DNA of 10,450 nt from Candidatus Nitrosymbiomonas sp. (GCA_020724185.1 DYHL01000073.1:1-10450); one strand, 5' to 3'. Counted from the stretch's first letter, positions 1 through 6,529 are shown. Made by a program: numbers and translations. The notes: a model not told the origin generated them from the sequence alone.

Positions 1-547
1 AACACCGGGGGCCGGTCCTCATGGAGGCGCAGAAGCAGGTCCCGCCGGGCTCGGTACAGTTCACGGCCAGGACGAAGGCGCGCTCACGCCGGGCCTTGTA
101 GTGCGGCTCCGCGACCGGACCCTCGAGGAACACCCGGTCCTGCACGGCAATGGCTACCAGTTCGCACCCTCTCACGCCAATGAACGCATACCTGGGTGGG
201 GGATCGTTGCTCATCTCGACGCTGAACCCGTCCCCCCCCCGGCGCGTGGAGAAGAGCCGCAGCGACGGTGGGGATAGATACCTCTTCCACGAATGCGGGC
301 CGACAACGAACCCGAAGTGCGCCTGATCGTCCCGACGATGAAGCCGATAGGTACCCGGCGCCTGCTCATCGGCCCACCCGACGGGAAGATCGGCCAGGTG
401 CGCGATCTCATCGTACACGATGGCGTCCTCGCGCACGGTTGGACCGATCAGACTATAGCCGGCCGCGCGCAACGCATCGAAGAGCTGTTGCAGGGCGGGC
501 TTGGAGATGACCACCTGCCCGCCAAGTAGAGGTATCTGCTCAGTCAT
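1..547 (-). CDS. hydB: Sulfhydrogenase-type beta subunit, 4Fe-4S electron-transfer protein (N-terminal 182 aa; continues beyond window)
   Basis: This is the first 182 residues of the iron-sulfur subunit that links the cytoplasmic group 3b [NiFe]-hydrogenase to its NAD(P)-binding subunit (HydB/AsrA-like family). The start is ATG at 547, after GAGGG in the 10-bp gap from the preceding gene. Seen: the N-terminal region typical of this family (residues about 11-100) and a cysteine motif CTEPGGTCFC at 164-173 followed by SMRTGP, closely matching the family signature that precedes the two C-terminal ferredoxin clusters. The frame stays open to the window edge, where about half the protein and its 4Fe-4S ligands are missing. 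A run of nine C (232-240) lies inside the gene without breaking the frame. Placement after a cyclic-nucleotide-domain gene and hyp genes is typical of group 3b clusters, so the FAD/NAD, small and large subunits probably follow. An AsrA-like sulfite reductase subunit is a less likely alternative. Confidence 0.87.
   Translation of the reverse strand, partial: MTEQIPLLGGQVVISKPALQQLFDALRAAGYSLIGPTVREDAIVYDEIAHLADLPVGWADEQAPGTYRLHRRDDQAHFGFVVGPHSWKRYLSPPSLRLFSTRRGGDGFSVEMSNDPPPRYAFIGVRGCELVAIAVQDRVFLEGPVAEPHYKARRERAFVLAVNCTEPGGTCFCASMRTGPRC
232..240. repeat. C9 homopolymer inside hydB
   Basis: Nine consecutive C on the plus strand (G on the coding strand) encode a Gly-Gly-Asp region near residues 104-106 of the beta subunit. 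The frame reads correctly on both sides, as shown by the conserved cysteine motif further downstream, so the tract length given here is the in-frame one. Confidence 0.9.
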
Positions 548-557
548 CAACCGTCCC

Positions 558-1034
558 TCACTCTCCCTTGCCCACCGCGTACACGTCCAGGAGCTGCAGG
601 CGTGTCGCGGTCAGGCGGCTGGCGATGACGTTCGCCAGGGTACGATAGAAGTAGTAGCCGAGGTCGTGATCCTCCTCGCAGGCGGCGCACAGTGCGCTTG
701 CGTCAATTGCGATGGCCCGCGTCGGCTGCAGCGCGCGCGCGCTGGCGGTCTTCTTCCCGACAACCGGCACGGCCGCCGACCATCCGAAGATCTCATGCGG
801 GCCGGCGGTCAAGATCGTAGCGCGACCGCGGTTGGGCATGTACATGTCCAGGGCCACGAGCCCTTCAATCACCAGGTACAGCTTGTCATCCGCCTCGCCC
901 TCGCGGAATACGACCTGGCCATCGGCCCACGTGACCTCCGACGCAACCGCGGCCAGCTTTTCGATCAGCCGTGGCTCCAGCCCCCCAAACAGCAGCGTGG
1001 AGCGTAGTACTTCGGCCAGAGAGTAGGGCTCCAT
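558..1034 (-). CDS. Stand-alone cyclic-nucleotide-binding-domain protein (Crp/Fnr-like sensor without HTH)
   Basis: A 158-residue protein consisting essentially of one cNMP-binding domain. The start is ATG at 1034, preceded by GGGAGG with a 4-nt spacer; longer upstream readings run back into hypB. Seen: the beta-roll motifs LFGGL (15-19), a DGQVVFREGE-type turn near 39-48, LYLVIEGLVAL near 52-62, a GPHEIFGWSA phosphate-cassette-like segment near 77-86 and TASARA near 95-100, then a C-terminal helix containing RLQLLDVY. No helix-turn-helix follows, so it is unlikely to bind DNA. The CxxC at CAAC (near 115-118) is noted but has no assigned role. Proteins of this form sit just upstream of the beta subunit in many group 3b hydrogenase clusters; it may act as a ligand- or redox-responsive accessory protein (inference). 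The stop is 10 bp before hydB, so the two are surely cotranscribed. Confidence 0.85.
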   Translation of the reverse strand: MEPYSLAEVLRSTLLFGGLEPRLIEKLAAVASEVTWADGQVVFREGEADDKLYLVIEGLVALDMYMPNRGRATILTAGPHEIFGWSAAVPVVGKKTASARALQPTRAIAIDASALCAACEEDHDLGYYFYRTLANVIASRLTATRLQLLDVYAVGKGE

Positions 1035-1048
1035 GTCGCCTCCCGTGA

Positions 1049-1783
1049 TTAGCCCGTCCGCGTACCGTCCGCCACCGTCGGACCCTGACCGGTGGTGGCT
1101 GCGGAGCGAGCCGCATCGCCTGCCTGACCTGCGTGCCGCGCCTCGATCCATGCAATCCATCCTGCCAGACCCTCTCCCGTGCGCGCCGAGATCGGGAAGA
1201 GCGGTGCCGCGGTGACCTCGCGCAGGCCGGCCGTGAAGGCCTCAAGCGAGAACTCGGTGACCGGCACGAGGTCCACCTTGTTCAGGACCACCGCGTCCGC
1301 CCTGGCGAACGTGGACGGGTACTTGTACACCTTGTCGTCGCCCTCGGGCACGCTGGCCACCACGACGCGCAGGTGCTCGCCGACGTCGTACGCCGCGGGA
1401 CAGACCAGGTTCCCAACGTTCTCGATAAAGAGGACTTGCACCTCCGCCAGCGGCAGGCGGCCGAGCGCGGCCCGCACCATGCTCGCGTCCAGATGGCAGG
1501 CGTTGCCTACCAGGCGGGTCTCTATCTGCACGGCGGGAATGCCGCAGCGGGCAACGCGCTCGGCGTCGCGGGTCGTGGCGATGTCGCCCTCAATGACCCC
1601 AAGCCGGATCCGTGGGTGGAGCAGGGCCGCGGTCCGTTCCAGGAGAGAGGTCTTCCCGCTGCCCGGGGAGCCAATCAGGTTGATGGCCGTGATGCCGGCC
1701 CCATCGAGCAGGGCGCGCACCTCGGCGGCCAGCGCGTCGTTGGCACGCAGGATGCGCTCTACCACCTCTACGCGTACCGTCAT
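1049..1783 (-). CDS. hypB: HypB, GTPase nickel-insertion chaperone for [NiFe]-hydrogenase
   Basis: HypB is the GTP-dependent SIMIBI-class chaperone that works with HypA to deliver nickel to the hydrogenase large subunit in the cytoplasm. The 244-residue protein starts at ATG 1783, with GGAGGG just upstream and a 4-bp ATGA overlap with hypA; longer in-frame readings only extend through hypA. Seen: P-loop GSPGSGKT (38-45), EGDIAT (65-70), the metal-site Cys96-His97 in ACHLDA, ENVGNLVCP with Cys128, and the guanine-specificity motif NKVD (168-171). Cys96, His97 and Cys128 match the G-domain nickel/zinc site known in the family. It has neither the N-terminal CxxCGC high-affinity site nor a histidine-rich stretch, so it is a minimal HypB with no evident nickel storage. 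The last 25 or so residues form a low-complexity Ala/Gly/Thr tail. The family call is firm. Confidence 0.97.
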   Translation of the reverse strand: MTVRVEVVERILRANDALAAEVRALLDGAGITAINLIGSPGSGKTSLLERTAALLHPRIRLGVIEGDIATTRDAERVARCGIPAVQIETRLVGNACHLDASMVRAALGRLPLAEVQVLFIENVGNLVCPAAYDVGEHLRVVVASVPEGDDKVYKYPSTFARADAVVLNKVDLVPVTEFSLEAFTAGLREVTAAPLFPISARTGEGLAGWIAWIEARHAGQAGDAARSAATTGQGPTVADGTRTG

Positions 1784-2019
1784 TCTCCCTCCAGCCACTC
1801 CATGCGGAGATCGGCACCTTCGACGTCCCTCATCTCCAGCACCGCGCCGCCCGCGCAACCCTCGCGCAGGATCTCAAACGCCTGCATCAGGGCCTCGGCC
1901 GCGACGCCGCTATGATGGCCTACGCAGACGCCTACCGCCGAGACGCTCTTCAGCCCGTGCCGCGAAGCCGCGGCCGCAACCTCCGTCAGCAGGGCCTGTG
2001 CGATCGCCACCTCGTGCAT
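1780..2019 (-). CDS. hypA: Reduced HypA: nickel-binding N-terminal domain only, zinc-finger domain absent
   Basis: HypA passes nickel to the hydrogenase with HypB. This reading frame gives only 79 residues, against about 113-117 usual. The start ATG 2019 gives the invariant MHE N-terminus, whose His2 and Glu3 belong to the nickel site. The core aligns well: GHHSGV (34-39, where most HypAs have G-E-x-SGV), AEAL (41-44) and AFEIL (47-51). After about residue 65 the usual zinc-binding loop with two CxxC pairs is missing; the protein passes straight to GADLRMEWLEGE (68-79), which resembles the last beta strand of normal HypA. Only Cys32 and Cys55 are present, in no CxxC. The stop overlaps the hypB start (ATGA), so no frameshifted zinc domain can be hiding downstream. 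It follows DUF6390 by 11 bp with a GAGGC ribosome site. The identity is secure; whether it works without zinc is unknown. Confidence 0.88.
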   Translation of the reverse strand: MHEVAIAQALLTEVAAAASRHGLKSVSAVGVCVGHHSGVAAEALMQAFEILREGCAGGAVLEMRDVEGADLRMEWLEGE

Positions 2020-2030
2020 CCGCCTCTGCC

Positions 2031-2810
2031 TCAGAAGGTCTGGTTGGCCAGGGCCAGCATGCCCCGGGTGTACCGCTCCAGGCTCGCCACCTGCGCAGGG
2101 GCAAGCGCGAGGCATGCCCAGCGCCAGTGAAAGGCGATCACGTCGCCCACCGAGACCTCATCCAGGAACTGATCCTTGCCCATCGCGCGGAGCACGCGCT
2201 CCGGCTGGGGCTCGCCGAAGGACAGCCGTCCCTGGCGCACAACGATCGGCCGGTGCGTCACCGTGAAGGCGCCGGGCTCCACGGCGTTGACGGTCCCCCA
2301 GCCGATGCGGCAGAGATCGAGCGCGGCATCGCCCTGGGGCAGCCCGGTGCGGAACGACACGTCGAACACGTGGAATGCGTGGTGGGCCCGCGCGCCGGCG
2401 CGCGGCTTGCCCACGAGCAATTCCATGGTGGCCGGGCGCACCCGGCCCTTGAACCGCTCGTGAAGACGCCTGGCATGGAACGCCCAGTCCACCGCCTCCA
2501 GCAGATCGTTGCCAATCCAGTACGCCTCCACCACCCGGGCGTCGAACGGGTCGGCTATCCCGTTGGATTCAGCGATCACCTGGAGGTAGGGCAGGGCGCC
2601 GGAGAACGCGTTGAGGTGGCGGCGCAGCCCCTGGTCGGAGGCGCCTTCCCTCAGGTAGGCCAGCAGGGTGGCGTTGAAGTCGTCACCACAGTAGCCCAGA
2701 TGGTTCGGCATGAAGGCGAACCGGGCGAAAAGCAGCATGCCGTCCAGAACGCCTCCGGCTCCTGCCGCGGCAGGAACGGGAGGCCTGACCTGTAACGAGC
2801 CGCCTGACAT
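2031..2810 (-). CDS. DUF6390 family protein, hydrogenase-operon associated, unknown function
   Basis: A soluble 259-residue protein with no signal peptide or membrane segment. I place it in DUF6390, a family recurrently found next to [NiFe]-hydrogenase genes, from PNHLGYCG (35-42), the GIADPFD and VVEAYWIGNDLL block (84-104) and the HHAFH cluster (143-147) followed by RTGLP. ATG 2810 is chosen because GGAGGAGGGG lies 8 nt upstream; ATG 2738 would drop 24 weakly conserved residues and also start close to the conserved region, but its SD is poorly spaced. Cys41, His143, His144, His147, Cys167 and His228 are possible metal ligands (inference only). It stands between the importer genes and hypA, 11 bp before hypA, so it probably acts in nickel handling or maturation. 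No biochemical function is known to me. Confidence 0.75.
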   Translation of the reverse strand: MSGGSLQVRPPVPAAAGAGGVLDGMLLFARFAFMPNHLGYCGDDFNATLLAYLREGASDQGLRRHLNAFSGALPYLQVIAESNGIADPFDARVVEAYWIGNDLLEAVDWAFHARRLHERFKGRVRPATMELLVGKPRAGARAHHAFHVFDVSFRTGLPQGDAALDLCRIGWGTVNAVEPGAFTVTHRPIVVRQGRLSFGEPQPERVLRAMGKDQFLDEVSVGDVIAFHWRWACLALAPAQVASLERYTRGMLALANQTF

Positions 2811-2902
2811 TCAGCACACCCCTCCTCCACCATCATAGGATGGGGGCCGCAGTGCGCCCATCGGTGCCGTGCACGATGCCCTGCCTACGACGTCCCTAGG
2901 GT
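2811..2902 (-). other. 92-bp intergenic leader of DUF6390 with overlapping alternative stem-loops
   Basis: This is the longest gap inside the hyp operon. On the coding strand four short segments are successively complementary: CATCG (2878-2874) with CGATG (2863-2859), GATGGG (2862-2857) with CCCATC (2844-2839), and CCATC (2843-2839) with GATGG (2834-2830). Neighbouring pairings share bases, so they exclude one another. The last stem sits just before the GGAGGAGGGG ribosome site. There is no U-tract, so it is not a standard terminator. TATGAT on the coding strand (2837-2832) resembles a -10 box but has no convincing -35. Confidence 0.35.
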
Positions 2903-3754
2903 CTACGCCGGAGGACGCGTGGCCGGGTTGAGCCACAGGTCAACGTCCTGCCCCACGGCCATCAACGCAACGGTCACCAAGACGATCCCCATCGCCGGGG
3001 GAACTACCCACCAGATCCAGGCGTCCGTCAGGAAGAGCAGCGGGTACCCAAAGGCCTGATGGAGCACGAGCCCCCAGCTCACGCGCCCGGGATCGGCCAG
3101 TCCGAGCAGCCCCAGCGTGGCCTCCATGAGGACCGCCCATCGCACCGTCAGCAGGAACTTCGTGAACAGGAGCGGGGCTACCTCCGTGAGGACGATTGCC
3201 CGAAGCACGCGTCCTTCCGTAGCCCCAAGTGCGCGGGCCGCCTCAACGTATTCTCTCCGTAGGGTTACCGAGACCTGCGCGCGCACGACGCGCGCAAACG
3301 CCGCCCATCCGATCAGGGCAAGCGTACCCACAAGCGGCCAGAAGCCCGGACCCCAGAAGACCACCAGCAGCACGATGAGCGGCACTTGGGGCAGGGCCAG
3401 GAAGAGGTCCACCAGCGCCATGAGCATGCCCTGGCCCTGCTGCCACATCCCCGCGGAGATGCCGACTAACGCTGACAGGCCCGTGGACAGGCAGGCGGCA
3501 AGAAACCCAACGAGGAGAGAGGTCCTGGCGCCATAGAGCAGGTGGCTGAACAAGTCCTGCCCCAACGCGTTGGTGCCCAGCCAGAAGCGCGGGTCAGGGG
3601 GTGCGGCCGGATCTCCCGCGATCCGGCCGGGTTCCTCCGGTGACAGCAGGGGCGCGGCCAGCGCCAGGAAGATCAGGACGACCAGCACCGCGCCTCCGAC
3701 GGCGGCTGTACCGCGTCCGTTGCGCCGGCGCCGCAGGTGGCTGGACGCGTTCAC
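2903..3754 (-). CDS. DppC/NikC-type ABC importer permease
   Basis: A 283-residue inner-membrane permease of the binding-protein-dependent transport family for peptides, nickel and opines. The GTG start at 3754 overlaps the stop of the partner permease by 4 bp (GTGA) and has GGAGGG upstream; ATG codons further upstream lie inside the partner. Seen: an arginine-rich cytoplasmic N-terminus, a first membrane helix near 16-37, the LGTNALGQDLFS segment (59-70) characteristic of the DppC side, several further membrane segments, and the cytoplasmic EAA loop EAARALG (171-177) that contacts the ATPase. The L-P that usually ends the EAA motif reads L-T here. A late LGLADPG...SWG segment is also typical. 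The ligand cannot be read from the permease; its position inside a hyp operon favours nickel or a nickel chelate (inference). No ATPase gene follows. Confidence 0.9.
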   Translation of the reverse strand: MNASSHLRRRRNGRGTAAVGGAVLVVLIFLALAAPLLSPEEPGRIAGDPAAPPDPRFWLGTNALGQDLFSHLLYGARTSLLVGFLAACLSTGLSALVGISAGMWQQGQGMLMALVDLFLALPQVPLIVLLVVFWGPGFWPLVGTLALIGWAAFARVVRAQVSVTLRREYVEAARALGATEGRVLRAIVLTEVAPLLFTKFLLTVRWAVLMEATLGLLGLADPGRVSWGLVLHQAFGYPLLFLTDAWIWWVVPPAMGIVLVTVALMAVGQDVDLWLNPATRPPA

Positions 3755-4710
3755 GCCTGGCCCTCCACCCGCGGATCGAGCCGGGCGGCAATGAGATCCA
3801 GAAACAGGTTGACCGTTAGCACCGCCAGGCTGGCTATGAGGAACACGCCCTGCATGAGAGGGTAGTCGCGCGTGCTGACCGCCTCGTACAGAAGCCAACC
3901 CATCCCGGGGTAGGCAAAGACACGCTCAACCACGGCCGCGCCGGCGACGGCCGTCCCCAACCGCAGTCCCAGGAGCGTGGCCACGGGCGGCAGCGCGTTG
4001 CGCAGCGCGTGCCAGACAACACGCCTGGAGGTGAGCCCCTTGGCACGTGCCGTCACCAGGTACCGCTCACCCAACACGGGCACCAGCGCGTTGCGCATCA
4101 GCAGGGCAAAGGCCGGGGTGAAACCCAAAACGAGCGTTAGCCCCGGAAGGGCCGCGTGCCACGCTACATCCAGCAGGGCCCGCAACAGGCCCTGATTGGC
4201 GGCGAACGGCGTGGTTGCACCCCCGGCCGGGAAGAGCTGCAGGCGAGAGGAGAACGCCACTATCAGCGCCATCGCGATCAGGAACTCGGGCAGGGCGCCC
4301 ACGCCTACGGTGGCCGCGGTCAGAAGGCGGACGGCCCGTCGGCGCCCGTGCCAGGCCGCTGCCCACCCCAGCGCACCGCCGAGCGCAGCTGCCAGCACGA
4401 CGGCACCCCCCACCAGGAGGAGCGTCCAGGGCAGCCGTTCCACCACGATGCGGGCAACCGGGCGGTGCGACGTCAACGACCATCCCAGGTCTCCCCTGGG
4501 CAGCCCGGCCAGGTACCTGGTGGGTTGGGCCTGCAGTGGAAGGTCGAGGTGATAGGTGGCAACCAGCGCCTGGTAGGCGGCGGACGGCAGGACCGCAGCC
4601 TCGTCGCCGCCCCCGCCTGCTGCCGGACTCCCCGGAAGCAGCCGCGGCACGAGGAAGTTCAACAGGACAACGGTGCACACCAACCCGACGTAGCGTACCA
4701 GGCGCCGCAC
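3751..4710 (-). CDS. DppB/NikB-type ABC importer permease
   Basis: The second membrane subunit of the importer, 319 residues. GTG 4710 is the chosen start: AGGGAAGGG stands 7 nt upstream and the resulting N-terminus MRRLVRYVGL (initiator Met) leads straight into the first membrane helix, as usual for DppB. Seen: the LVPRLLPGSPA turn after helix 1 (20-30), a periplasmic region to about 90, further helices at about 95-120 and 130-155, EAA loop TARAKGL (220-226) followed by RNALPPV, and the C-terminal FAYPGMGWLLYEAV and RDYPLMQG motifs (265-288). A Gly/Ala-rich insertion AAGGGGDEAA (30-39) follows helix 1. It lies 17 bp after the binding-protein gene and overlaps the DppC-type gene by 4 bp, so the three form one transport unit. 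NikB or DppB cannot be separated from sequence alone. Confidence 0.92.
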   Translation of the reverse strand: MRRLVRYVGLVCTVVLLNFLVPRLLPGSPAAGGGGDEAAVLPSAAYQALVATYHLDLPLQAQPTRYLAGLPRGDLGWSLTSHRPVARIVVERLPWTLLLVGGAVVLAAALGGALGWAAAWHGRRRAVRLLTAATVGVGALPEFLIAMALIVAFSSRLQLFPAGGATTPFAANQGLLRALLDVAWHAALPGLTLVLGFTPAFALLMRNALVPVLGERYLVTARAKGLTSRRVVWHALRNALPPVATLLGLRLGTAVAGAAVVERVFAYPGMGWLLYEAVSTRDYPLMQGVFLIASLAVLTVNLFLDLIAARLDPRVEGQA

Positions 4711-4727
4711 AGTTGTACCCTTCCCTG

Positions 4728-6287
4728 CTACCGCCCCAGGAACGCGAGCTTGTTCTCTATCAGGGGGATCCCGTTCATCAGGCCCCCGGCCGTGGCTATG
4801 GGGACGAACTTGCGGCTGTCGTAGACCCAGTAGAACCGCCGGTAGTAGAGCGCCAGTGTGGGAAGTTCGTCCGCGAGGATCTCCTGCATCCGGTAGACGC
4901 TCGCGCGGCGGGCGGCTGGATCCAGCGTCCGGGCTTGCCCTGCGGCCAGGCGCCGGAACTCGGGATGGGCGAACTCCGCCGACTGCCCGAACAGGTTCGC
5001 CTCTCCGCCGCCGAGCCACCGCCGCAGGTAGTCGGGGTCCCCTCCTGCCCCGATGTGAAAAGTCAGCGCCGCCTGGTACTTGCCCTCTGCAACCAGGGCG
5101 GCCCGCGTCCGGGCGTCCACGGTGCGCACGGCCACCTCGATCCCGGCGCGCCGCAGCATCTCCTGCACCACCGGCACCACCGGCGAGGGGCTGGTCAGGA
5201 GCTCGAACGAGAGGGAAGTCAGGCCTGCCTGCGCGACCAGGATCCTGGCCCTGCTTGGGTCGTAGGGATAGGCCCGAACGCGCGGGTTGTGCCAGCGGTC
5301 CGTGGGCGGAACGATGCCAGGGCTTCCCGGAACGCCCGGCCCACGCGTGACCAGCGTCGCCAGTTGCGTGCGGTTGATCCCGTAGGCCACTGCCTGGCGT
5401 ACCGCCTTTTGGTCAAAGGGCGGCCGTTCCAGGTTGAACAGCAGCCGCGCGACCGACAGGGGCTCGCTCTGCCAGGTCCGCAAGTATGGGTGGCCGGAGA
5501 ACGCGCGCACCACGTCGTGGGTATCGGCCATCGCCACATCGGACTGGCCGCTCTGCACCGCCAGCAACTGCCGTTCTGCGGGAACGACCGTGTATTGAAT
5601 CTCCTTGAACCTGGGCCGGCCCCGGAAGTACTTGCGGTTTGCCTCAAGCCGGTACTCCCCGGCCCCCGGCCGGTACTCTGCCAGCCGATACGGCCCTGAT
5701 CCGGTCGCCATGCCCGGATCCTGCGCCTTCCGCGGCTCGCTTACCCCTTCCCAGATGTGCGCCGGAACGATGGGAACGATCCCGGCAACGTCCTCGAGGA
5801 AAGGAGCGAAGGGTTCGCGGAGCACGAATGTCACCGTATGCGGACCGTCCGCGGTGACCGCCGCAACGACGGAGGTGTCAACCCAGACAAAGGGGTGGGT
5901 GCGGTAGTACTCAAATGAGAACTGCACGTCGCGTGCCACGAGCGGCCGGCCGTCGTGCCAGGTCACGTCCTTGCGCAGGGAAAATGCCCACCGCCTGCCG
6001 TCGGCGGAAACCCGCCAGGACTCTGCCAGCCAGGGAATCACACCGGTATGATCCTTCCACACCAGGGTGTCGTAGAGGAGCGAGAGGCGCACCACCCCGC
6101 CGGGCCCCAGGGTGGAGGTCGCAAACGGCGTTGGAAACCCCACGTCCGTCCACCACACCAACCGCAGCGGCCCGGCGGGCAGCGCCCCTGCACCACCCGA
6201 GGCGGCAAGCAGGAGCAGCAGTGCTACTGCGAAGGTTGCCACGGGACGAAGTGCCCGCGCGGGGCGCAAGGGTTGCAGGCAGATCAT
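4728..6287 (-). CDS. Family 5 extracellular solute-binding protein (DppA/NikA type), candidate nickel or peptide receptor
   Basis: A 519-residue exported receptor that would capture the ligand for the two permeases. It starts at ATG 6287, overlapping the hypC stop by 4 bp (ATGA); no clear SD precedes it, so its translation probably depends on coupling to hypC. Seen: a basic N-terminus and hydrophobic core (about 16-29), with a likely signal-peptidase I site near AGA-LPA (33-38). There is no lipobox cysteine, so it is probably free, or held by an uncleaved anchor. Family 5 motifs include LYDTL and WLAESW near 75-92, a WTF/WHDG-like VTWHDGRP segment followed by DVQFSFEYY, and a late GGGDPDYLRRW region. 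Length and motifs fit SBP_bac_5. Placement directly after hypC suggests nickel or a nickel-chelate ligand, but peptide binding cannot be excluded, and I see no residue pattern that proves nickel. Confidence 0.9.
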   Translation of the reverse strand: MICLQPLRPARALRPVATFAVALLLLLAASGGAGALPAGPLRLVWWTDVGFPTPFATSTLGPGGVVRLSLLYDTLVWKDHTGVIPWLAESWRVSADGRRWAFSLRKDVTWHDGRPLVARDVQFSFEYYRTHPFVWVDTSVVAAVTADGPHTVTFVLREPFAPFLEDVAGIVPIVPAHIWEGVSEPRKAQDPGMATGSGPYRLAEYRPGAGEYRLEANRKYFRGRPRFKEIQYTVVPAERQLLAVQSGQSDVAMADTHDVVRAFSGHPYLRTWQSEPLSVARLLFNLERPPFDQKAVRQAVAYGINRTQLATLVTRGPGVPGSPGIVPPTDRWHNPRVRAYPYDPSRARILVAQAGLTSLSFELLTSPSPVVPVVQEMLRRAGIEVAVRTVDARTRAALVAEGKYQAALTFHIGAGGDPDYLRRWLGGGEANLFGQSAEFAHPEFRRLAAGQARTLDPAARRASVYRMQEILADELPTLALYYRRFYWVYDSRKFVPIATAGGLMNGIPLIENKLAFLGR

Positions 6288-6520
6288 TGCGTTGGGGGCG
6301 GATTCTGCCCAGCAAGTTCGGCCACGAGCTCGAGGATCTCGGCTGCCTCGTCTGGGGCGACCTCGCGGATCGCGGCTCCGTAGACTACTATGACGTACGC
6401 TCCGGGGGCAAGTTCACCGACCAAGTGGGTCGTGATCGTGCGTTCCCCGTCAGGGCCCTCTGCCAGGGCCCGTCCGGAATCGAGAATCCGGGTGATGCGG
6501 TGCGGCAATGCCAGACACAT
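6284..6520 (-). CDS. hypC: HypC/HybG-family hydrogenase maturation chaperone, variant without the conserved histidine
   Basis: HypC carries the Fe(CN)2CO precursor with HypD and docks it on the hydrogenase large subunit. This 78-residue protein begins MCLALPHRI, with the invariant Cys2 that forms the iron ligand; that motif fixes the start at ATG 6520, which is only 14 nt after the -10 box. The central strand is GAYVIVVYGAAI (40-51), where most HypC proteins read GDYVLVHxGFAI; the conserved histidine is Val here. EAAEILELVAEL (58-69) is the normal C-terminal helix. It is the first gene of the operon and is joined by ATGA overlap to a solute-binding protein instead of to hypD, which is its common neighbour. 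It may be a paralogue specialised for this hydrogenase (inference). Family assignment is strong despite the change. Confidence 0.92.
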   Translation of the reverse strand: MCLALPHRITRILDSGRALAEGPDGERTITTHLVGELAPGAYVIVVYGAAIREVAPDEAAEILELVAELAGQNPPPTQ

Positions 6521-6529
6521 GGCTCCGGG

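Noticed and set aside
1784..1858. An upstream start for HypB adding 25 residues
   Set aside because: The added part is an Arg/Gly-rich reading of the hypA 3' end; ATG 1783 has a good SD and the normal HypB N-terminus.
1780..2019. Short HypA explained by a simple frameshift
   Set aside because: The last residues still resemble the normal C-terminal strand, and hypB starts at once, leaving no space for a hidden zinc-finger segment in another frame.
2020..2115. A longer HypA beginning at 2115
   Set aside because: The N-terminal MHE at 2019 is invariant in HypA because His2 binds nickel, so a longer N-terminus would be wrong.
1179..2795. A very long plus-strand open frame (538 codons) antisense to hypB, hypA and DUF6390
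   Set aside because: It is rich in Arg, Pro and Ser with no recognisable family and lies opposite three well-supported genes; GC-rich codon use removes stops from the opposite frames.
2832..2837. TATGAT on the minus strand as an internal promoter for DUF6390
   Set aside because: There is no -35 at suitable distance and no TG extension, so it was not listed as a promoter.
4215..5699. A 494-codon plus-strand open frame opposite the binding-protein and permease genes
   Set aside because: The composition is that of an antisense shadow (runs of Arg/Pro/Gly), and the minus-strand products match known families along their full length.
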